Part shown: positions 10,301 to 18,754 of the stretch, piece by piece
Position numbering within the stretch: position 1 is the first letter of the stretch
How the letters are laid out: each line of letters starts with the position of its first letter
Source of the DNA: Simiduia aestuariiviva
GTDB taxonomy: Bacteria > Pseudomonadota > Gammaproteobacteria > Pseudomonadales > Cellvibrionaceae
NCBI RefSeq assembly: GCF_014192475.1
Contig: NZ_JACHXZ010000002.1
Location: forward strand, 771,310-835,309
Length of the DNA stretch: 64,000 bases
Reading direction: 5' to 3'
Notes under the pieces: generated by a model
Seen by the model: the letters and a program-made list of their open reading frames with translations, nothing else
Told to the model about the DNA's origin: nothing
The model's database searches: none
Program-made: the position numbers and the translations under genes

Positions 10301-10840
10301 GAAAGATTGTGCAAACTTTTAAGTATCGAAATCGCACTGCGTTCTACGCCCGGACGCGGTAGCTGCTTCAGTTTGACCTTACCCCTCAGCGATGCCAGCC
10401 CAAGACGCATTGCGCCGCGCAGTGCCGGTAGCCGACAGGGAGCACAGTTTGATGGTTTAAAGGTACTCTGCTTGGACAATGAGCCCGCCATCGTAGAAGC
10501 TATGCAGTCACTACTCGCGCCCTGGGGCTGCGATGTGCGCGGCGTACTTGGCGCCACCGAGGCAGAGCAACTCTTGACGACGTTTACGCCCGAATTAATC
10601 CTGGCCGACTACCACCTCACTGAACATACGCAGGGCGTTGAGGTAGCTGCACACCTGCATAAACTGCTCGGGCACCATACGCCCACCATCATTATCTCTG
10701 CAGACTACGACGATCAAGTAAAAGCCGAAGCCCGCGCTGCGGGATTTTATTTTTTGAAAAAACCGGTCAAGGTAGCGGCCTTGCGCGCACTCATGGCGCG
10801 CCTACTCAAACAGCGGAACACACCATCGCCCACGCCTTGA
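7394..10840 (+). CDS. crbS: SLC5-STAC-PAS hybrid sensor histidine kinase (CrbS/MxtR-like)
   Basis: A 1148-residue hybrid kinase. Residues 1 to about 500 form a sodium:solute-symporter-like domain with about 13 membrane segments. A STAC-type linker around 520-600 follows, then a PAS domain (ASIDNISQGISVVDKNLRLV, about 630-740) and a coiled coil. The HisKA region has phospho-acceptor His785 in AAAGHDLVQPLNAAK. After the HATPase domain (DTGVGI, GGLGLGLATVE) comes a C-terminal receiver with Asp1072 in LILADYHL. This is the layout of CrbS of Vibrio and MxtR of Pseudomonas, which with the LuxR partner CrbR/ErdR switch on acetate and short-chain acid use. The partner is encoded convergently 72 bases downstream. 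In this setting the signal could be 3-hydroxybutyrate or acetate; that is inference. Confidence 0.85.
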   Translation: MLSYFELLLLSLGYLLLLFAIAWWGDRIAESTIRRFKPFIIGLAATIYCSAWSFYGTTAQAAYNGWYFPPTFLGAIVLLVFMAAPLKRLIIAAKKGNATSLADYLAMHFGRSRALAVIVTVICLILLIPYIALQLKAITESFHVLTDNMVHSHYLLDVPVVQDTAFYIAMILGMFAIAFGTRHLDAREHHNGLMIAIAFEALIKITAFVSIAWFVTYNLFDGFADLTLKAINNDGVQKLLASHDADQGFIAATVLGMIAIICLPRQFHVLVVESESERDLDTVRWVVPLYLILFGICILPIAYGGLLSFENLTISAEHFVLRLPLANDRPDLALLAYLGGLSAGSSMVIVACVAMATMISNELVVPVLLEKRWLKRHPSADISVQLRVVRRTIIFVLMLFAYGYYHLFANNNALGAIGLSSFALVAQFAPALWLTVARGRKDVSAVLAGIAIGFGFWCYTLLLPMLVRAGWLDDALLNFGPAGIQWLRPTALLGLEGLSSISHGVIWSLCANIFTVIAFSRWRQNVEVPSTEPAESLPVYQLQALAGKFLGPEQARLALAQYPETLLPQAQADAAYVEFVENMLAGVIGSVSAHHVVEHARGAAPAPLLDETSEIYHFSRELLQASIDNISQGISVVDKNLRLVAWNRRYLELFDYPKDLVHVGRHVADLLRFNAIHLNISDTDDVEEFVQKRLTYMAEGSAYVVKRAHSDGRVLELRGSPMPGGGFVTTFTDITDYQRTLDALEEHRNLLEQRVSARTAELQESNQQLELANAGKTRFLAAAGHDLVQPLNAAKLFTNALLQQFSPNSNLMPMAQLQKTLQHLDSSLHAADSIISELLAIAKLDAGAITPSPEAFHIKDLLDGLQQDFQLQAAAKGLSLSVHSATWTTCTDFKLLRRVLQNLLSNAIRYTEKGRILMSARRRGGNLVVQVWDTGVGIAAEHQNAIFVEFKRLNDNRKDGGLGLGLATVERLCKLLSIEIALRSTPGRGSCFSLTLPLSDASPRRIAPRSAGSRQGAQFDGLKVLCLDNEPAIVEAMQSLLAPWGCDVRGVLGATEAEQLLTTFTPELILADYHLTEHTQGVEVAAHLHKLLGHHTPTIIISADYDDQVKAEARAAGFYFLKKPVKVAALRALMARLLKQRNTPSPTP

Positions 10841-10912
10841 GGCGATGCGCAACGCCTGCACGCAGATATACCCTAGGAATTGACAAACTAGGTGACGGGT
10901 TTATTTGGAGAA

Positions 10913-11539
10913 TTAACTGGCTAACTTCTGGGCGAGCAAAATGACTTCCGTTCGTTTTCTCACACCCAGCTTGCGCATAATCGCGGTTACGTGGGATTTA
11001 ACCGTCGGTTCTGCGATGGACATCTCGAAGGCGATTTGTTTATTGAGTCGACCTTCGCAAATCAAGGAAAATACGCGAAATTGATGCGGCGTTAAACTCG
11101 CGATGCGCTCGGCCACATCCTCCACATCGTCATTGATTTCACCATCGGTTTTTTCAAACCAAACATCGCCAGCCAGTAGGCGACTAATAGCCAATTCCAA
11201 CTCCGCCGGCGCCAATGACTTAGAAATAAATCCAGAGGCACCCAATTGCTCGGCGCGCATCACGCGCTGATAGCTGTCATCGCCTGAGACAATTGCCACG
11301 GGAATTTCCGGGTAGCAACCGCGTAAACTGGCAAGCCCCGCAAAGCCCAGCGTGCCGGGCATGTGCAGGTCCAACAAAATCAAATCGGGCTCTAGACCCG
11401 CCTCCAACTGAGCCTGCACAGCGGCAAGGTCTTCACACTCTACGCATTGTGGCGCATCCACCAACGCTGACTGGGTCAGGGTTTGTTTGAGCGCGGTGCG
11501 AAACAGCGGGTGATCATCGGCAAGCAGTAACAAAGGCAT
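10913..11539 (-). CDS. crbR: LuxR-family response regulator (CrbR/ErdR-like)
   Basis: About 208 residues: a receiver domain (LLADDHPLFRTALKQTL; phospho-acceptor Asp in DLILLDLHMPG at about residue 58; Lys in FISKSLAP) followed by a LuxR/NarL DNA-binding domain (LTPHQFRVFSLICEGRLNKQ, AEPTVKSHVTAIMRKLGV). Its neighbour is the SLC5-STAC hybrid kinase, its usual partner. I used ATG 11539, where the receiver begins; the frame is open far upstream without domain content. It lies 47 bases downstream of the 3HB dehydrogenase on the same strand, so the two are probably co-transcribed and the regulator may control its own operon. Confidence 0.8.
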   Translation of the reverse strand: MPLLLLADDHPLFRTALKQTLTQSALVDAPQCVECEDLAAVQAQLEAGLEPDLILLDLHMPGTLGFAGLASLRGCYPEIPVAIVSGDDSYQRVMRAEQLGASGFISKSLAPAELELAISRLLAGDVWFEKTDGEINDDVEDVAERIASLTPHQFRVFSLICEGRLNKQIAFEMSIAEPTVKSHVTAIMRKLGVRKRTEVILLAQKLAS

Positions 11540-11586
11540 GGGCGTTGTATAAAACTCGTTGCACGCGGTAGCGCACATCATAACGC

Positions 11587-12393
11587 TCATTGCGCCGTCC
11601 AACCACCATCTACGGGCAGGGCCGCACCCGTTAACGTTTGCCCACTGTCGGAGCACAGAAAGCGAACCAAGTCGCCGATGGCAGCTGGCGCAGTCATTCG
11701 ACTCATGGGTTGTTTGTCTTGCACCAGAGCGCGACGCGCATCCGCTTCCGTTAGCTGGTCGCGCTCGGCGCGGGCGGTGACTTGTTTGGCCACAATTGCC
11801 GTGTCGACCCAGCCCGGGCAAATGGCGTTGCAGGTGATGCCCTGCTCAGCATTTTCCAGCGCCACCACTTTAGTCAACCCCACCAGACCATGTTTAGCTG
11901 CCACGTACGCGGCCTTTTCAACGGAGGCCACCAGTCCGTGCACCGATGCGATGTTGACAATACGGCCAAAGCCCTGCTGCTGCATGGCCGGCAGTGCTGC
12001 CTTAATTGCCACAAAACACCCGGTAAGGTTGATGTTCAACACTGACTGCCAACGCTCAATGGGGAAATTTTCCGTGCGCGCAGTAAATTGCACTCCGGCG
12101 TTATTCACCAAAATATCCAGCCCGCCAAGCGCCGCTTGCGCCTGCTCTATCAATCCGGTTATAGCGTCGGCATTACTCATGTCGCCCTCGAGAAAAACAC
12201 AGGGCACAAGGTGTGCGTCCGCAATCTGGGCCGCCAGCGCCTGCCCCTCTGCCTGCGGTACTAATCCGTGCACCACCACCGCAGCACCGGCTTTTGCTAG
12301 GGCCTCCGCTATAGCTAGGCCAATGCCGGAGCTACTGCCGGTCACGAGTGCGCGACGGCCGGCCAGTGGACGAGTATGGGAAACTTCTTGCAT
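11587..12393 (-). CDS. bdhA: 3-hydroxybutyrate dehydrogenase (short-chain dehydrogenase)
   Basis: A 268-residue short-chain dehydrogenase. The NAD-binding glycine motif is near residue 18 (VTGSSSGIGLAIAEAL), NNAG follows around residue 90, and the catalytic Ser and YxxxK triad is in IASVHGLVASVEKAAYVAAK. ICPGWVDTAIVAKQV is typical of D-3-hydroxybutyrate dehydrogenases (EC 1.1.1.30), which oxidise the hydroxy acid to acetoacetate. Length and the C-terminal LTGAALPVDGGW also fit. AGGTGGTGTC precedes the ATG. Its place beside the CrbSR-like system and 3HB-oligomer hydrolase makes the assignment stronger than sequence alone. Confidence 0.85.
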   Translation of the reverse strand: MQEVSHTRPLAGRRALVTGSSSGIGLAIAEALAKAGAAVVVHGLVPQAEGQALAAQIADAHLVPCVFLEGDMSNADAITGLIEQAQAALGGLDILVNNAGVQFTARTENFPIERWQSVLNINLTGCFVAIKAALPAMQQQGFGRIVNIASVHGLVASVEKAAYVAAKHGLVGLTKVVALENAEQGITCNAICPGWVDTAIVAKQVTARAERDQLTEADARRALVQDKQPMSRMTAPAAIGDLVRFLCSDSGQTLTGAALPVDGGWTAQ

Positions 12394-12483
12394 GACACCA
12401 CCTGAAAAAGACGCGTTAAGTGCCTCAGGTTATCAAGTGATGCATCGATTGAATGTAAGACCTTGGTCGGAGAGTGGTGTGCA

Positions 12484-13194
12484 CTATGGCAAAAACAGCG
12501 TGAAAACGCCGCCACCCAAGTCGCCGCCATTCGCTAAAGCAATGGAACCCTTGCGATCTTTCGCCTTGTGCAATTGCGCCACAGTTTGCGCAAAATACAA
12601 GCCTAAATTCGTACTGCCCGACTCAAAGGACACACTGGCCCCCAGGTCAACGGGCTGCGACAGCATAGCTTCTGGATAGCCCTGCCCGTCGTCTTCGATC
12701 TGAACGAACAATCCTGAATCCTCAAGCCACGCCTTAATGGACAGTTGGCTGCGCGTATAACGTGCACAATTGACCAATACATTGTGCAGCACGCCGCCCA
12801 CTAAATCGCTATCGAAGTACCACAGCAAATCTTCGTCGCAGTTAAAATTTACATTTAAATGACGGCTCACAAATAGCATGTCGTTGCGCGCTAACTGATC
12901 ATCGATAGCATCGCGCACATAATTTTCTTCTACGCGAATAGGCATCGCCTGCAAATTCATGCGATACAAAGATAACAACTGTATCAACTCGCCATTAATG
13001 CGCGAGGCTTCGTATTGCAACGTGGCAAATCGCTGTTGCTGCTCCGGTGTTTTAGCTGGCATATCGCGCATTGTTTCATCGAGCGTAGTGAGCAACATGC
13101 CAAGTGAATTTTTCATGTCGTGCACACTGGATGCGAGCATGAATGAAAAATCAGCCACGGAATCCTGTCGACCATTGGGGGCTTTTTTAGTCAT
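12484..13194 (-). CDS. soluble sensor histidine kinase without input domain
   Basis: About 236 residues, no membrane segment. A short HisKA-like helix pair carries the candidate phospho-acceptor His in ASSVHDMKNSLGMLLTTLDE near residue 22. The ATPase domain follows, with an N box (VGGVLHNVLVNCARY), G1 (IEDDGQGYPE) and G2 (GSTNLGLYFAQTV). ATG 13194 lies 8 bases after the stop of the receiver-TPR gene upstream, with AAGGGCG as ribosome-binding site inside that gene's end, so the two are translationally linked. I read them as one signalling pair with input through the partner. I do not recognise a named system. Confidence 0.8.
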   Translation of the reverse strand: MTKKAPNGRQDSVADFSFMLASSVHDMKNSLGMLLTTLDETMRDMPAKTPEQQQRFATLQYEASRINGELIQLLSLYRMNLQAMPIRVEENYVRDAIDDQLARNDMLFVSRHLNVNFNCDEDLLWYFDSDLVGGVLHNVLVNCARYTRSQLSIKAWLEDSGLFVQIEDDGQGYPEAMLSQPVDLGASVSFESGSTNLGLYFAQTVAQLHKAKDRKGSIALANGGDLGGGVFTLFLP

Positions 13195-13201
13195 GGTTAA
13201 A

Positions 13202-14818
13202 TCACGCCCTTCGCTGTTGTTGACGCTCGACATCCACCTGCCGAACCATCTGCTGGAGCTGACGAAAACGCTGAAATTGTGGGTGTCCGCCGGTGAGCAT
13301 GGCCTCCACGGACGTGAGACAACTGAGCGCGGTGTCCATCCATTCTTGCGAGTTATCGCCCGTACGCATTTGCCCCACTAACGCCTGCACCAAATTTAAC
13401 TGCACCCCCATATGCATGGGAAACAGTCGGCGGGCGCGTTGAAAACATTCGATCGCCTTGAGGTATGCGTGCTGTTCGTACAGGCGTATTCCCTCTTTGT
13501 TAATTTGCGCCACCTGTTGCTTGCTCTCTTCGCTAACCGGTTCTTCGAGCAATCGATCGATTTTTCGCAGCGCCACTTCGTCGTGGCCAAAGGCCTCAAC
13601 CAGCATTTTCAGCTTGGCTTGTGCCTTGTCGCGCTGCCCCAGCGCCTGCATTGCGAGCACCCGGTCCAATTCAGTCTCGACATCCTGCAAGCCTAGATTT
13701 TCCATATCTTTATTGGCTTCTAAAAACAATTCGTTGGCGCGCTTTTGATTGCCTTGCTGAATCTGCAGCTGGCACTCAATCAGCTGCAGCTGTCGGTGTC
13801 GACACTCATCCTTGCCAAACTTTTTTTCAACTTTATCGATAACCGCGATGGCATCGCGCAGCAGATCGCGGCCTACTGAATCATCTTCGCTAAACACGGC
13901 AGCTGCCGCTCGGGTAAATGCCAGATGGCAGTCGACATTGTCGTGCACTGAGTTTTCAGACAGCTTAACCACGCGTTTATAGGTTTTTGCAGCGGTCACT
14001 TTGTCGTTGTTGGCGGTGGCAACTTCAGCCAAGGTCGCCTGCCGCAAGAGCGCTGCAGGAGAGGCATCCACAGCGCGCTCCAGTATCGCTTGGCGCTCGT
14101 CATTGTGGGCTAACTCGTTATGGCAATCGGCCAGTTCATCATAGGCCGGCATGCACAGCGGGTGTTGATCCACGATTTGATTGAGCCAATCGATGGCGGT
14201 ATCGATATCCCCTTGCGCCCGTTTGACTTGGGCCATGCCCACTTGCGCCCAATCCATGTCGCGCACCTCAAGAACTTGGCGATAAACTTGCTCCGCCAGA
14301 TCTAACTGGCCGGTTTTCACATAGAGGGTGCCCAATAATTTCTGGCAGAAAATACCGTAGCGGCTGCCCTCGTCAATTTTCTGAAGACACAACACAATGG
14401 CGGTATCGAGGTAATTGTCCTCAATGGCGCGAAAGATGGATTTCATGGCTTGGCGTTGATGCAACACCCGGTCCAGACGTTGCCGCAGTGATTTGCCGTT
14501 CAAGGGTTTGGTGAGGTAGCCGTCTGGCTCATAATCCGATGCCGCCAATACAATTTCGCGACTGGATTCTGCACTCACCAAGAGAAACAGCGTACTGCGC
14601 CGCAGCAACTGCGTGTGGCGCATCTCCTCTAGCACTTGCAGACCATTGCGGCCGCGCCCCAAATTAAAATCACACAAGATCAAATCGTACTCGGTGGCCT
14701 CACACAACCGCAGGGCCTCCTGACCACTCACTGCCGTATCCACTTGCCGACAGCCAAACTCCTGTAACATGCGGCTCACTGTCATGCGAAAGCTGTCGAA
14801 GTCGTCGACCACCAGCAC
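13202..14818 (-). CDS. receiver domain plus TPR-repeat protein
   Basis: About 538 residues. An N-terminal CheY-like receiver (VLVVDDFDSFRMTVSRML; Asp in YDLILCDFNLG near residue 50; Lys in YLTKPLNG) is followed by a long helical region with several tetratricopeptide repeats, for example LLGTLYVKTGQLDLAEQVYR and EQHAYLKAIECFQRARRLFP. There is no DNA-binding or enzymatic domain, so output is probably protein-protein. Listed here with GTG 14818, but the strong AGGAG ribosome-binding site sits about 30 bases further upstream and fits an in-frame CTG at 14842, which would add VNYKSIK before the receiver. It forms a pair with the kinase that follows. Confidence 0.8.
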   Translation of the reverse strand: MLVVDDFDSFRMTVSRMLQEFGCRQVDTAVSGQEALRLCEATEYDLILCDFNLGRGRNGLQVLEEMRHTQLLRRSTLFLLVSAESSREIVLAASDYEPDGYLTKPLNGKSLRQRLDRVLHQRQAMKSIFRAIEDNYLDTAIVLCLQKIDEGSRYGIFCQKLLGTLYVKTGQLDLAEQVYRQVLEVRDMDWAQVGMAQVKRAQGDIDTAIDWLNQIVDQHPLCMPAYDELADCHNELAHNDERQAILERAVDASPAALLRQATLAEVATANNDKVTAAKTYKRVVKLSENSVHDNVDCHLAFTRAAAAVFSEDDSVGRDLLRDAIAVIDKVEKKFGKDECRHRQLQLIECQLQIQQGNQKRANELFLEANKDMENLGLQDVETELDRVLAMQALGQRDKAQAKLKMLVEAFGHDEVALRKIDRLLEEPVSEESKQQVAQINKEGIRLYEQHAYLKAIECFQRARRLFPMHMGVQLNLVQALVGQMRTGDNSQEWMDTALSCLTSVEAMLTGGHPQFQRFRQLQQMVRQVDVERQQQRRA

Positions 14819-14956
14819 TTTGATGGATTTGTAATTAACCAGAACTCCACTCCTACCTATGCGCGGTTCCTGCGCCCTTGCACACTAGCTTAGATCAGAT
14901 TCATTGCCTGCGCGGGCGCCGGTCAGTAGAATTGGCGGTTTTTCGAGCAACCTGGC

Positions 14957-15691
14957 ATGACCCACCCGAAAGACGACATTTACGCCACGCCTCTGCCTGA
15001 GCTATCGCGTTTTCGCTTCGACCATACCGTGGTCAACGTATTCCCAGACATGATCAAGCGATCGGTGCCGGGCTACACCACCATAATTAGCATGATTGGG
15101 GATTTGGCAGAGCGCTACGCGCAAGCCGACTCCACCTGTTACGATCTCGGCTGCTCTCTAGGCGCGGCTACCCTCGCCATGCGCCACCGCATTCGCGCGG
15201 CCAATTGCACCATCGTGGCCGTGGATAACTCACAGGCCATGATTGAGCGTGCTCAGCAGGTCATGCAGGCCGACAGCGGCGAAGTGCCCGTGCGTTTACT
15301 TTGCAATGATCTGCAGGCGGTGGATCTACAAAACGCCTCGGTAGTGGTCCTGAACTTTACCCTGCAATTCATTGCCCTCGCCGAGCGGCAGGCCATTCTG
15401 GAAAAGATCTACCGCGGCTTGCGCCCTGGTGGCGTCCTGATTCTGTCGGAAAAAGTGGCCTTTGAGGACGCGCCTCACCACGAGTTAATGATCGAACTGC
15501 ACCACAATTTTAAACGCACCAACGGTTACAGCGATTTAGAGATCGCCCAAAAGCGCACCGCACTCGAAAACGTATTGATTCCCGAAACCCTTGAAGCCCA
15601 TCGCAAACGTTTAAAAGCCGCGGGCTTTGCCAGCAGTGACGTCTGGTTTCAGTGTTTTAACTTCGCCTCTTTGATCGCCATAAAAGCATGA
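14957..15691 (+). CDS. cmoA: carboxy-S-adenosyl-L-methionine synthase
   Basis: A 244-residue class I methyltransferase-fold protein. N-terminal [20 protein letters not shown] and the nucleotide-binding loop [18 protein letters not shown] match CmoA, which makes carboxy-SAM from SAM and prephenate. The product is used by CmoB for 5-carboxymethoxyuridine at the wobble position of tRNAs. Its stop overlaps the cmoB start (ATGA), so the two are translationally coupled, as in other gammaproteobacteria. Confidence 0.95.
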   Translation: MTHPKDDIYATPLPELSRFRFDHTVVNVFPDMIKRSVPGYTTIISMIGDLAERYAQADSTCYDLGCSLGAATLAMRHRIRAANCTIVAVDNSQAMIERAQQVMQADSGEVPVRLLCNDLQAVDLQNASVVVLNFTLQFIALAERQAILEKIYRGLRPGGVLILSEKVAFEDAPHHELMIELHHNFKRTNGYSDLEIAQKRTALENVLIPETLEAHRKRLKAAGFASSDVWFQCFNFASLIAIKA

Positions 15692-16665
15692 ACTACTTAG
15701 ATTTTTACCGCCCTCTGCTCGCCGAATTAAGCGCCGATGCGCGCTTTGCTCAATGGGCCACGCAACTGCCGGCACAGATTGAAGAGGGGTTATCGGAAAC
15801 CCGCTACGGCGACCTAGCCCAGTGGCGCGACAGCTTCTTGAAACTCCCTAAGCTACGGGCCACACAGGTGGATTTCAGCCATGGCGTCACACTCGATGCC
15901 GACCTACCCACGTCGCAGCGGCAAGCCATTGAACAGACCCTGCGCGAACTGATCCCGTGGCGCAAAGGCCCCTATGAGATTTTTGGCTTTCCCATCAACA
16001 CAGAATGGCGCTCCGACTGGAAGTGGGATCGCGTAGCCCCGCACCTGGATAATTTAAACGGCCGCCATATTCTCGATGTGGGCTGCGGCAATGGCTACCA
16101 CTGCTGGCGGATGCACGGCGCGGGCGCCCGTCGAGTGATCGGCATTGACCCCTCCCCCCGCTTTGTCATGCAATTTTACAGCTTGAAGCATTTTGTGGGC
16201 GAGGTGCCCGTGGATGTACTCCCCATCGGTATCGAACAACTGCCCGCCAACCTCGGCTGCTTTGACACCACATTTTCCATGGGCGTGCTCTATCACCGCC
16301 GCTCACCCATGGACCATCTGCGCGAGCTGCGCGAAACACTGCGTGCGGGTGGCCAACTGGTGCTGGAAACCTTGGTTATTGAGGGTCAAATGGGTGAAGT
16401 ATTGGTGCCAGAGGGGCGCTACGCCAAGATGAATAACGTGTGGTTTCTGCCCGCGCCGGACACCCTGTTATCGTGGCTGCGCAAGTGTGGGTTTAAAAAT
16501 CCGCGCATGGTGGAAATGAATACCACCAGTCTCGACGAACAGCGCACCACCGACTGGATGTTGTACCACTCGCTCAACGAGTTCTTGGATCCAATCGACA
16601 AATCGAAAACCGCCGAGGGCCACCCCGCCCCCATTCGGGCCACGTTTATTGCCGAGGCCCCCTAG
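15688..16665 (+). CDS. cmoB: tRNA U34 carboxymethyltransferase
   Basis: A 325-residue partner of CmoA. It transfers the carboxymethyl group from carboxy-SAM to 5-hydroxyuridine at tRNA position 34. The conserved [20 protein letters not shown] and the SAM-fold motif [15 protein letters not shown] around residue 125 are clear, and [13 protein letters not shown] follows. Length equals that of E. coli CmoB. It overlaps cmoA by four bases and converges with ogt 15 bases downstream. Confidence 0.95.
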   Translation: MNYLDFYRPLLAELSADARFAQWATQLPAQIEEGLSETRYGDLAQWRDSFLKLPKLRATQVDFSHGVTLDADLPTSQRQAIEQTLRELIPWRKGPYEIFGFPINTEWRSDWKWDRVAPHLDNLNGRHILDVGCGNGYHCWRMHGAGARRVIGIDPSPRFVMQFYSLKHFVGEVPVDVLPIGIEQLPANLGCFDTTFSMGVLYHRRSPMDHLRELRETLRAGGQLVLETLVIEGQMGEVLVPEGRYAKMNNVWFLPAPDTLLSWLRKCGFKNPRMVEMNTTSLDEQRTTDWMLYHSLNEFLDPIDKSKTAEGHPAPIRATFIAEAP

Positions 16666-16680
16666 CGATAGAGGGCCACG

Positions 16681-17208
16681 CTAAGCCAGCGGCAAGGTGC
16701 CCTGCGCCATAGCAGCCAAGGTGCCACAGCCCTCGTGCTGCAACAGCCACTGCTTTCGAGACAGACCACCCGCATAACCCGTCAGCGAGCCATCGGCGCC
16801 AATGACCCGGTGGCAAGGGACGATGATGGCCAGCGGATTGCGCCCATTGGCGGCGCCTACCGCCCGCACCGCCTTGGGTTTGGCGATGCGCACGGCAATA
16901 TCTCGATAGCTCGCCGTGACGCCATAGGGCAGCTCGCACAAGGCCGCCCAGACCGACTGTTGAAAGTCCGTGCCCTCCGCGGCTAAAGGCACATCAAAGG
17001 TCTGGCGTTCACCGTCAAAATATTCCGCCAACTGATTCAGCGCCCTGCTTACCAATGCCGATGGCGACCCAACGGGCCGCCCCTCGCGAAACACCACTTC
17101 TGTCAACCCTTCGGCACTGGCGCTCACCCACAAATTGCCCAGCGGCGTGGACATAGCGCCCTGCGTTGTTACCTTGTCAGTTACCTTGTCAGCTACCTTG
17201 TCACTCAT
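16681..17208 (-). CDS. ogt: methylated-DNA-protein cysteine methyltransferase
   Basis: About 175 residues. The alkyl-acceptor cysteine is in IVPCHRVIGADGSLTGYAGG near residue 127, with the helix-turn-helix FQQSVWAALCELPYG before it. The protein removes O6-alkyl groups from guanine and is consumed in the act. Its ATG overlaps the TGA of the Ada-AlkA gene (ATGA), so both repair genes are translated from one message. The first 14 residues are a three-fold DKV repeat unlike the family; an internal Met at residue 19 (MSTPLGNLWV) would give a normal Ogt N-terminus and is an alternative start. Confidence 0.92.
   Translation of the reverse strand: MSDKVADKVTDKVTTQGAMSTPLGNLWVSASAEGLTEVVFREGRPVGSPSALVSRALNQLAEYFDGERQTFDVPLAAEGTDFQQSVWAALCELPYGVTASYRDIAVRIAKPKAVRAVGAANGRNPLAIIVPCHRVIGADGSLTGYAGGLSRKQWLLQHEGCGTLAAMAQGTLPLA
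17169..17204. repeat. three 12-bp tandem repeats at the start of ogt
   Basis: Plus-strand TTACCTTGTCAG occurs twice in a row and is followed by CTACCTTGTCAC. On the coding strand they encode SDKV-ADKV-TDKV. The unit is a multiple of three, so copy-number change would keep the frame. Confidence 0.85.
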
Positions 17209-18617
17209 GTTAATTGGCTCCACATTTGGATTGTGAGATAGCTGCGCCATGGGCGGCATGCCTCGTGCTCTACCCGAGCAAGCGCGGCCAGCGCTTGCTT
17301 CACACCTAAATCGCCCGCCAGCCAAATATCCGTGGCCGCTTCCCCACGCATGCGGGCGTAGTCCACGGTCCACGGGCCAATACCCTTCAATGCCAGCCAG
17401 TTGTCAGCCCGCGCGTGCGGAGACGCCGCGCAAAATGCCGCCAAGCGCCGCAGGGTTTCGCGCCGCTGGCCCGGCATTTTTAAAAACGCTAAATCGTGGT
17501 CGGCCACGGCCGCGGGGCTTGGAAAACCAACGCGCAGTTCGCCCGCCCGCGCGGTTTCCGGCGGGGCTTGCCCATCGCCGGCCAAGGGCGGGCCGAGCGT
17601 GTGCACGAGCTGCGTCACCAGTGTTCGGGCGGCTTTAACGGACACCTGCTGCCCAAGTACTGCGCGGATACCCGCCTCAAAAACCGACGGAAATTGGGGC
17701 AGTCGCAAGCCGTTATTGATGGCGGCGTTTGGCAGTGCCGCCTGCACTGCCGCATCAATGGCCGCGCTGTTGCTGTCTAAATCTAACATCCTGCGAATGG
17801 CAGATACCGCCGAGGTCAACTGGCGCCAGTCCGCCAACCAAAGGGTCACCTGAAATGCACAGGCTTCGCTGTCGTGGCGGGCCATAAACCAGGCGGCTGC
17901 GTCCGCCACGGTAAAGCACCGGCCATAGTGATTGGCGCCGGCAGACTCCAAGCCATCGATGGCGCGCGCCTGCAAGAACGCCGAAACCCAGGGCCAGTTG
18001 TAGGGCGGGCGATACGTCAACTTTAACGTCAGCGTCACCGGTTTTTCGACGCAGGCCTCTCGCTGCCTAACTTGCGTGGGCGTCAATTGCAGCTGCGCCT
18101 TAAAGCAGTCGTTAAAGCGGCGCACGCTGTGAAAGCCACTCGCAAACGCAATGTCGGTCACCGGCCAATCAGTTTGATGCAGCAATTGCTTGGCCAGCAA
18201 ACAGCGCTGGTACAGCTGGTATTGCTTCGGCGCCACACCGAGCTCACCGTGAAAGCATTGGCGCAAGTGGCGATCGGAAATACCCAATGCCTCACTTACC
18301 GCCGCCAAGCTCTGCCCCGCATTCAATAGCGGCAACGCCTCTGCGACGATTGGGCTCGCTGGGCGGCTGCCGGGAGCGGCATCGGGCCGACAGCGCAAAC
18401 ATGGCCGATAGCCGGCCTGGGCACAGGCCGCGGCAGACGCAAAATAGCGTACGTTGTCTTCTTTGGGTGCCCGCGCGGGACAGATAGGTCGGCAGTAGAT
18501 ACCCGTGCTGAGCACAGCGGTATAAAACAGGCCATCGAAGCGCGCATCGCGGGCCAATCGCGCCGCCTGACACAGGGCGCTCGCTACCGGCAGTGATTGA
18601 GAATTGGGGACTGTCAT
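17205..18617 (-). CDS. Ada-type activator fused to AlkA 3-methyladenine glycosylase
   Basis: A 470-residue fusion. Residues about 25-85 are the Ada zinc domain that senses methyl phosphotriesters (GIYCRPICPAR and CLRCRPD supply four Cys). An AraC-type helix-turn-helix follows (VSEALGISDRHLRQCFHGEL, WPVTDIAFASGFHSVRRFN). The rest is AlkA: the N-terminal beta domain, then a helix-hairpin-helix glycosylase with LKGIGPWTVDYARMR, where the Asp is the catalytic residue. It probably senses alkylation, activates repair genes and excises alkylated bases. It lies upstream of ogt with overlapping stop and start, which supports an adaptive-response operon. Confidence 0.93.
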   Translation of the reverse strand: MTVPNSQSLPVASALCQAARLARDARFDGLFYTAVLSTGIYCRPICPARAPKEDNVRYFASAAACAQAGYRPCLRCRPDAAPGSRPASPIVAEALPLLNAGQSLAAVSEALGISDRHLRQCFHGELGVAPKQYQLYQRCLLAKQLLHQTDWPVTDIAFASGFHSVRRFNDCFKAQLQLTPTQVRQREACVEKPVTLTLKLTYRPPYNWPWVSAFLQARAIDGLESAGANHYGRCFTVADAAAWFMARHDSEACAFQVTLWLADWRQLTSAVSAIRRMLDLDSNSAAIDAAVQAALPNAAINNGLRLPQFPSVFEAGIRAVLGQQVSVKAARTLVTQLVHTLGPPLAGDGQAPPETARAGELRVGFPSPAAVADHDLAFLKMPGQRRETLRRLAAFCAASPHARADNWLALKGIGPWTVDYARMRGEAATDIWLAGDLGVKQALAALARVEHEACRPWRSYLTIQMWSQLT

Positions 18618-18754
18618 GGCGCGATTCCTAGAAGAACAGCGCCATTATTGCGGCTTGTACCGCGCATCGCTAGCTGGAATCGGAACTGGCTAAAAAACTT
18701 GCACCCCTCCGCAGCATAGGCCTAGGCGCACTGTGGGCTAGCTTGGCAGGGCGA

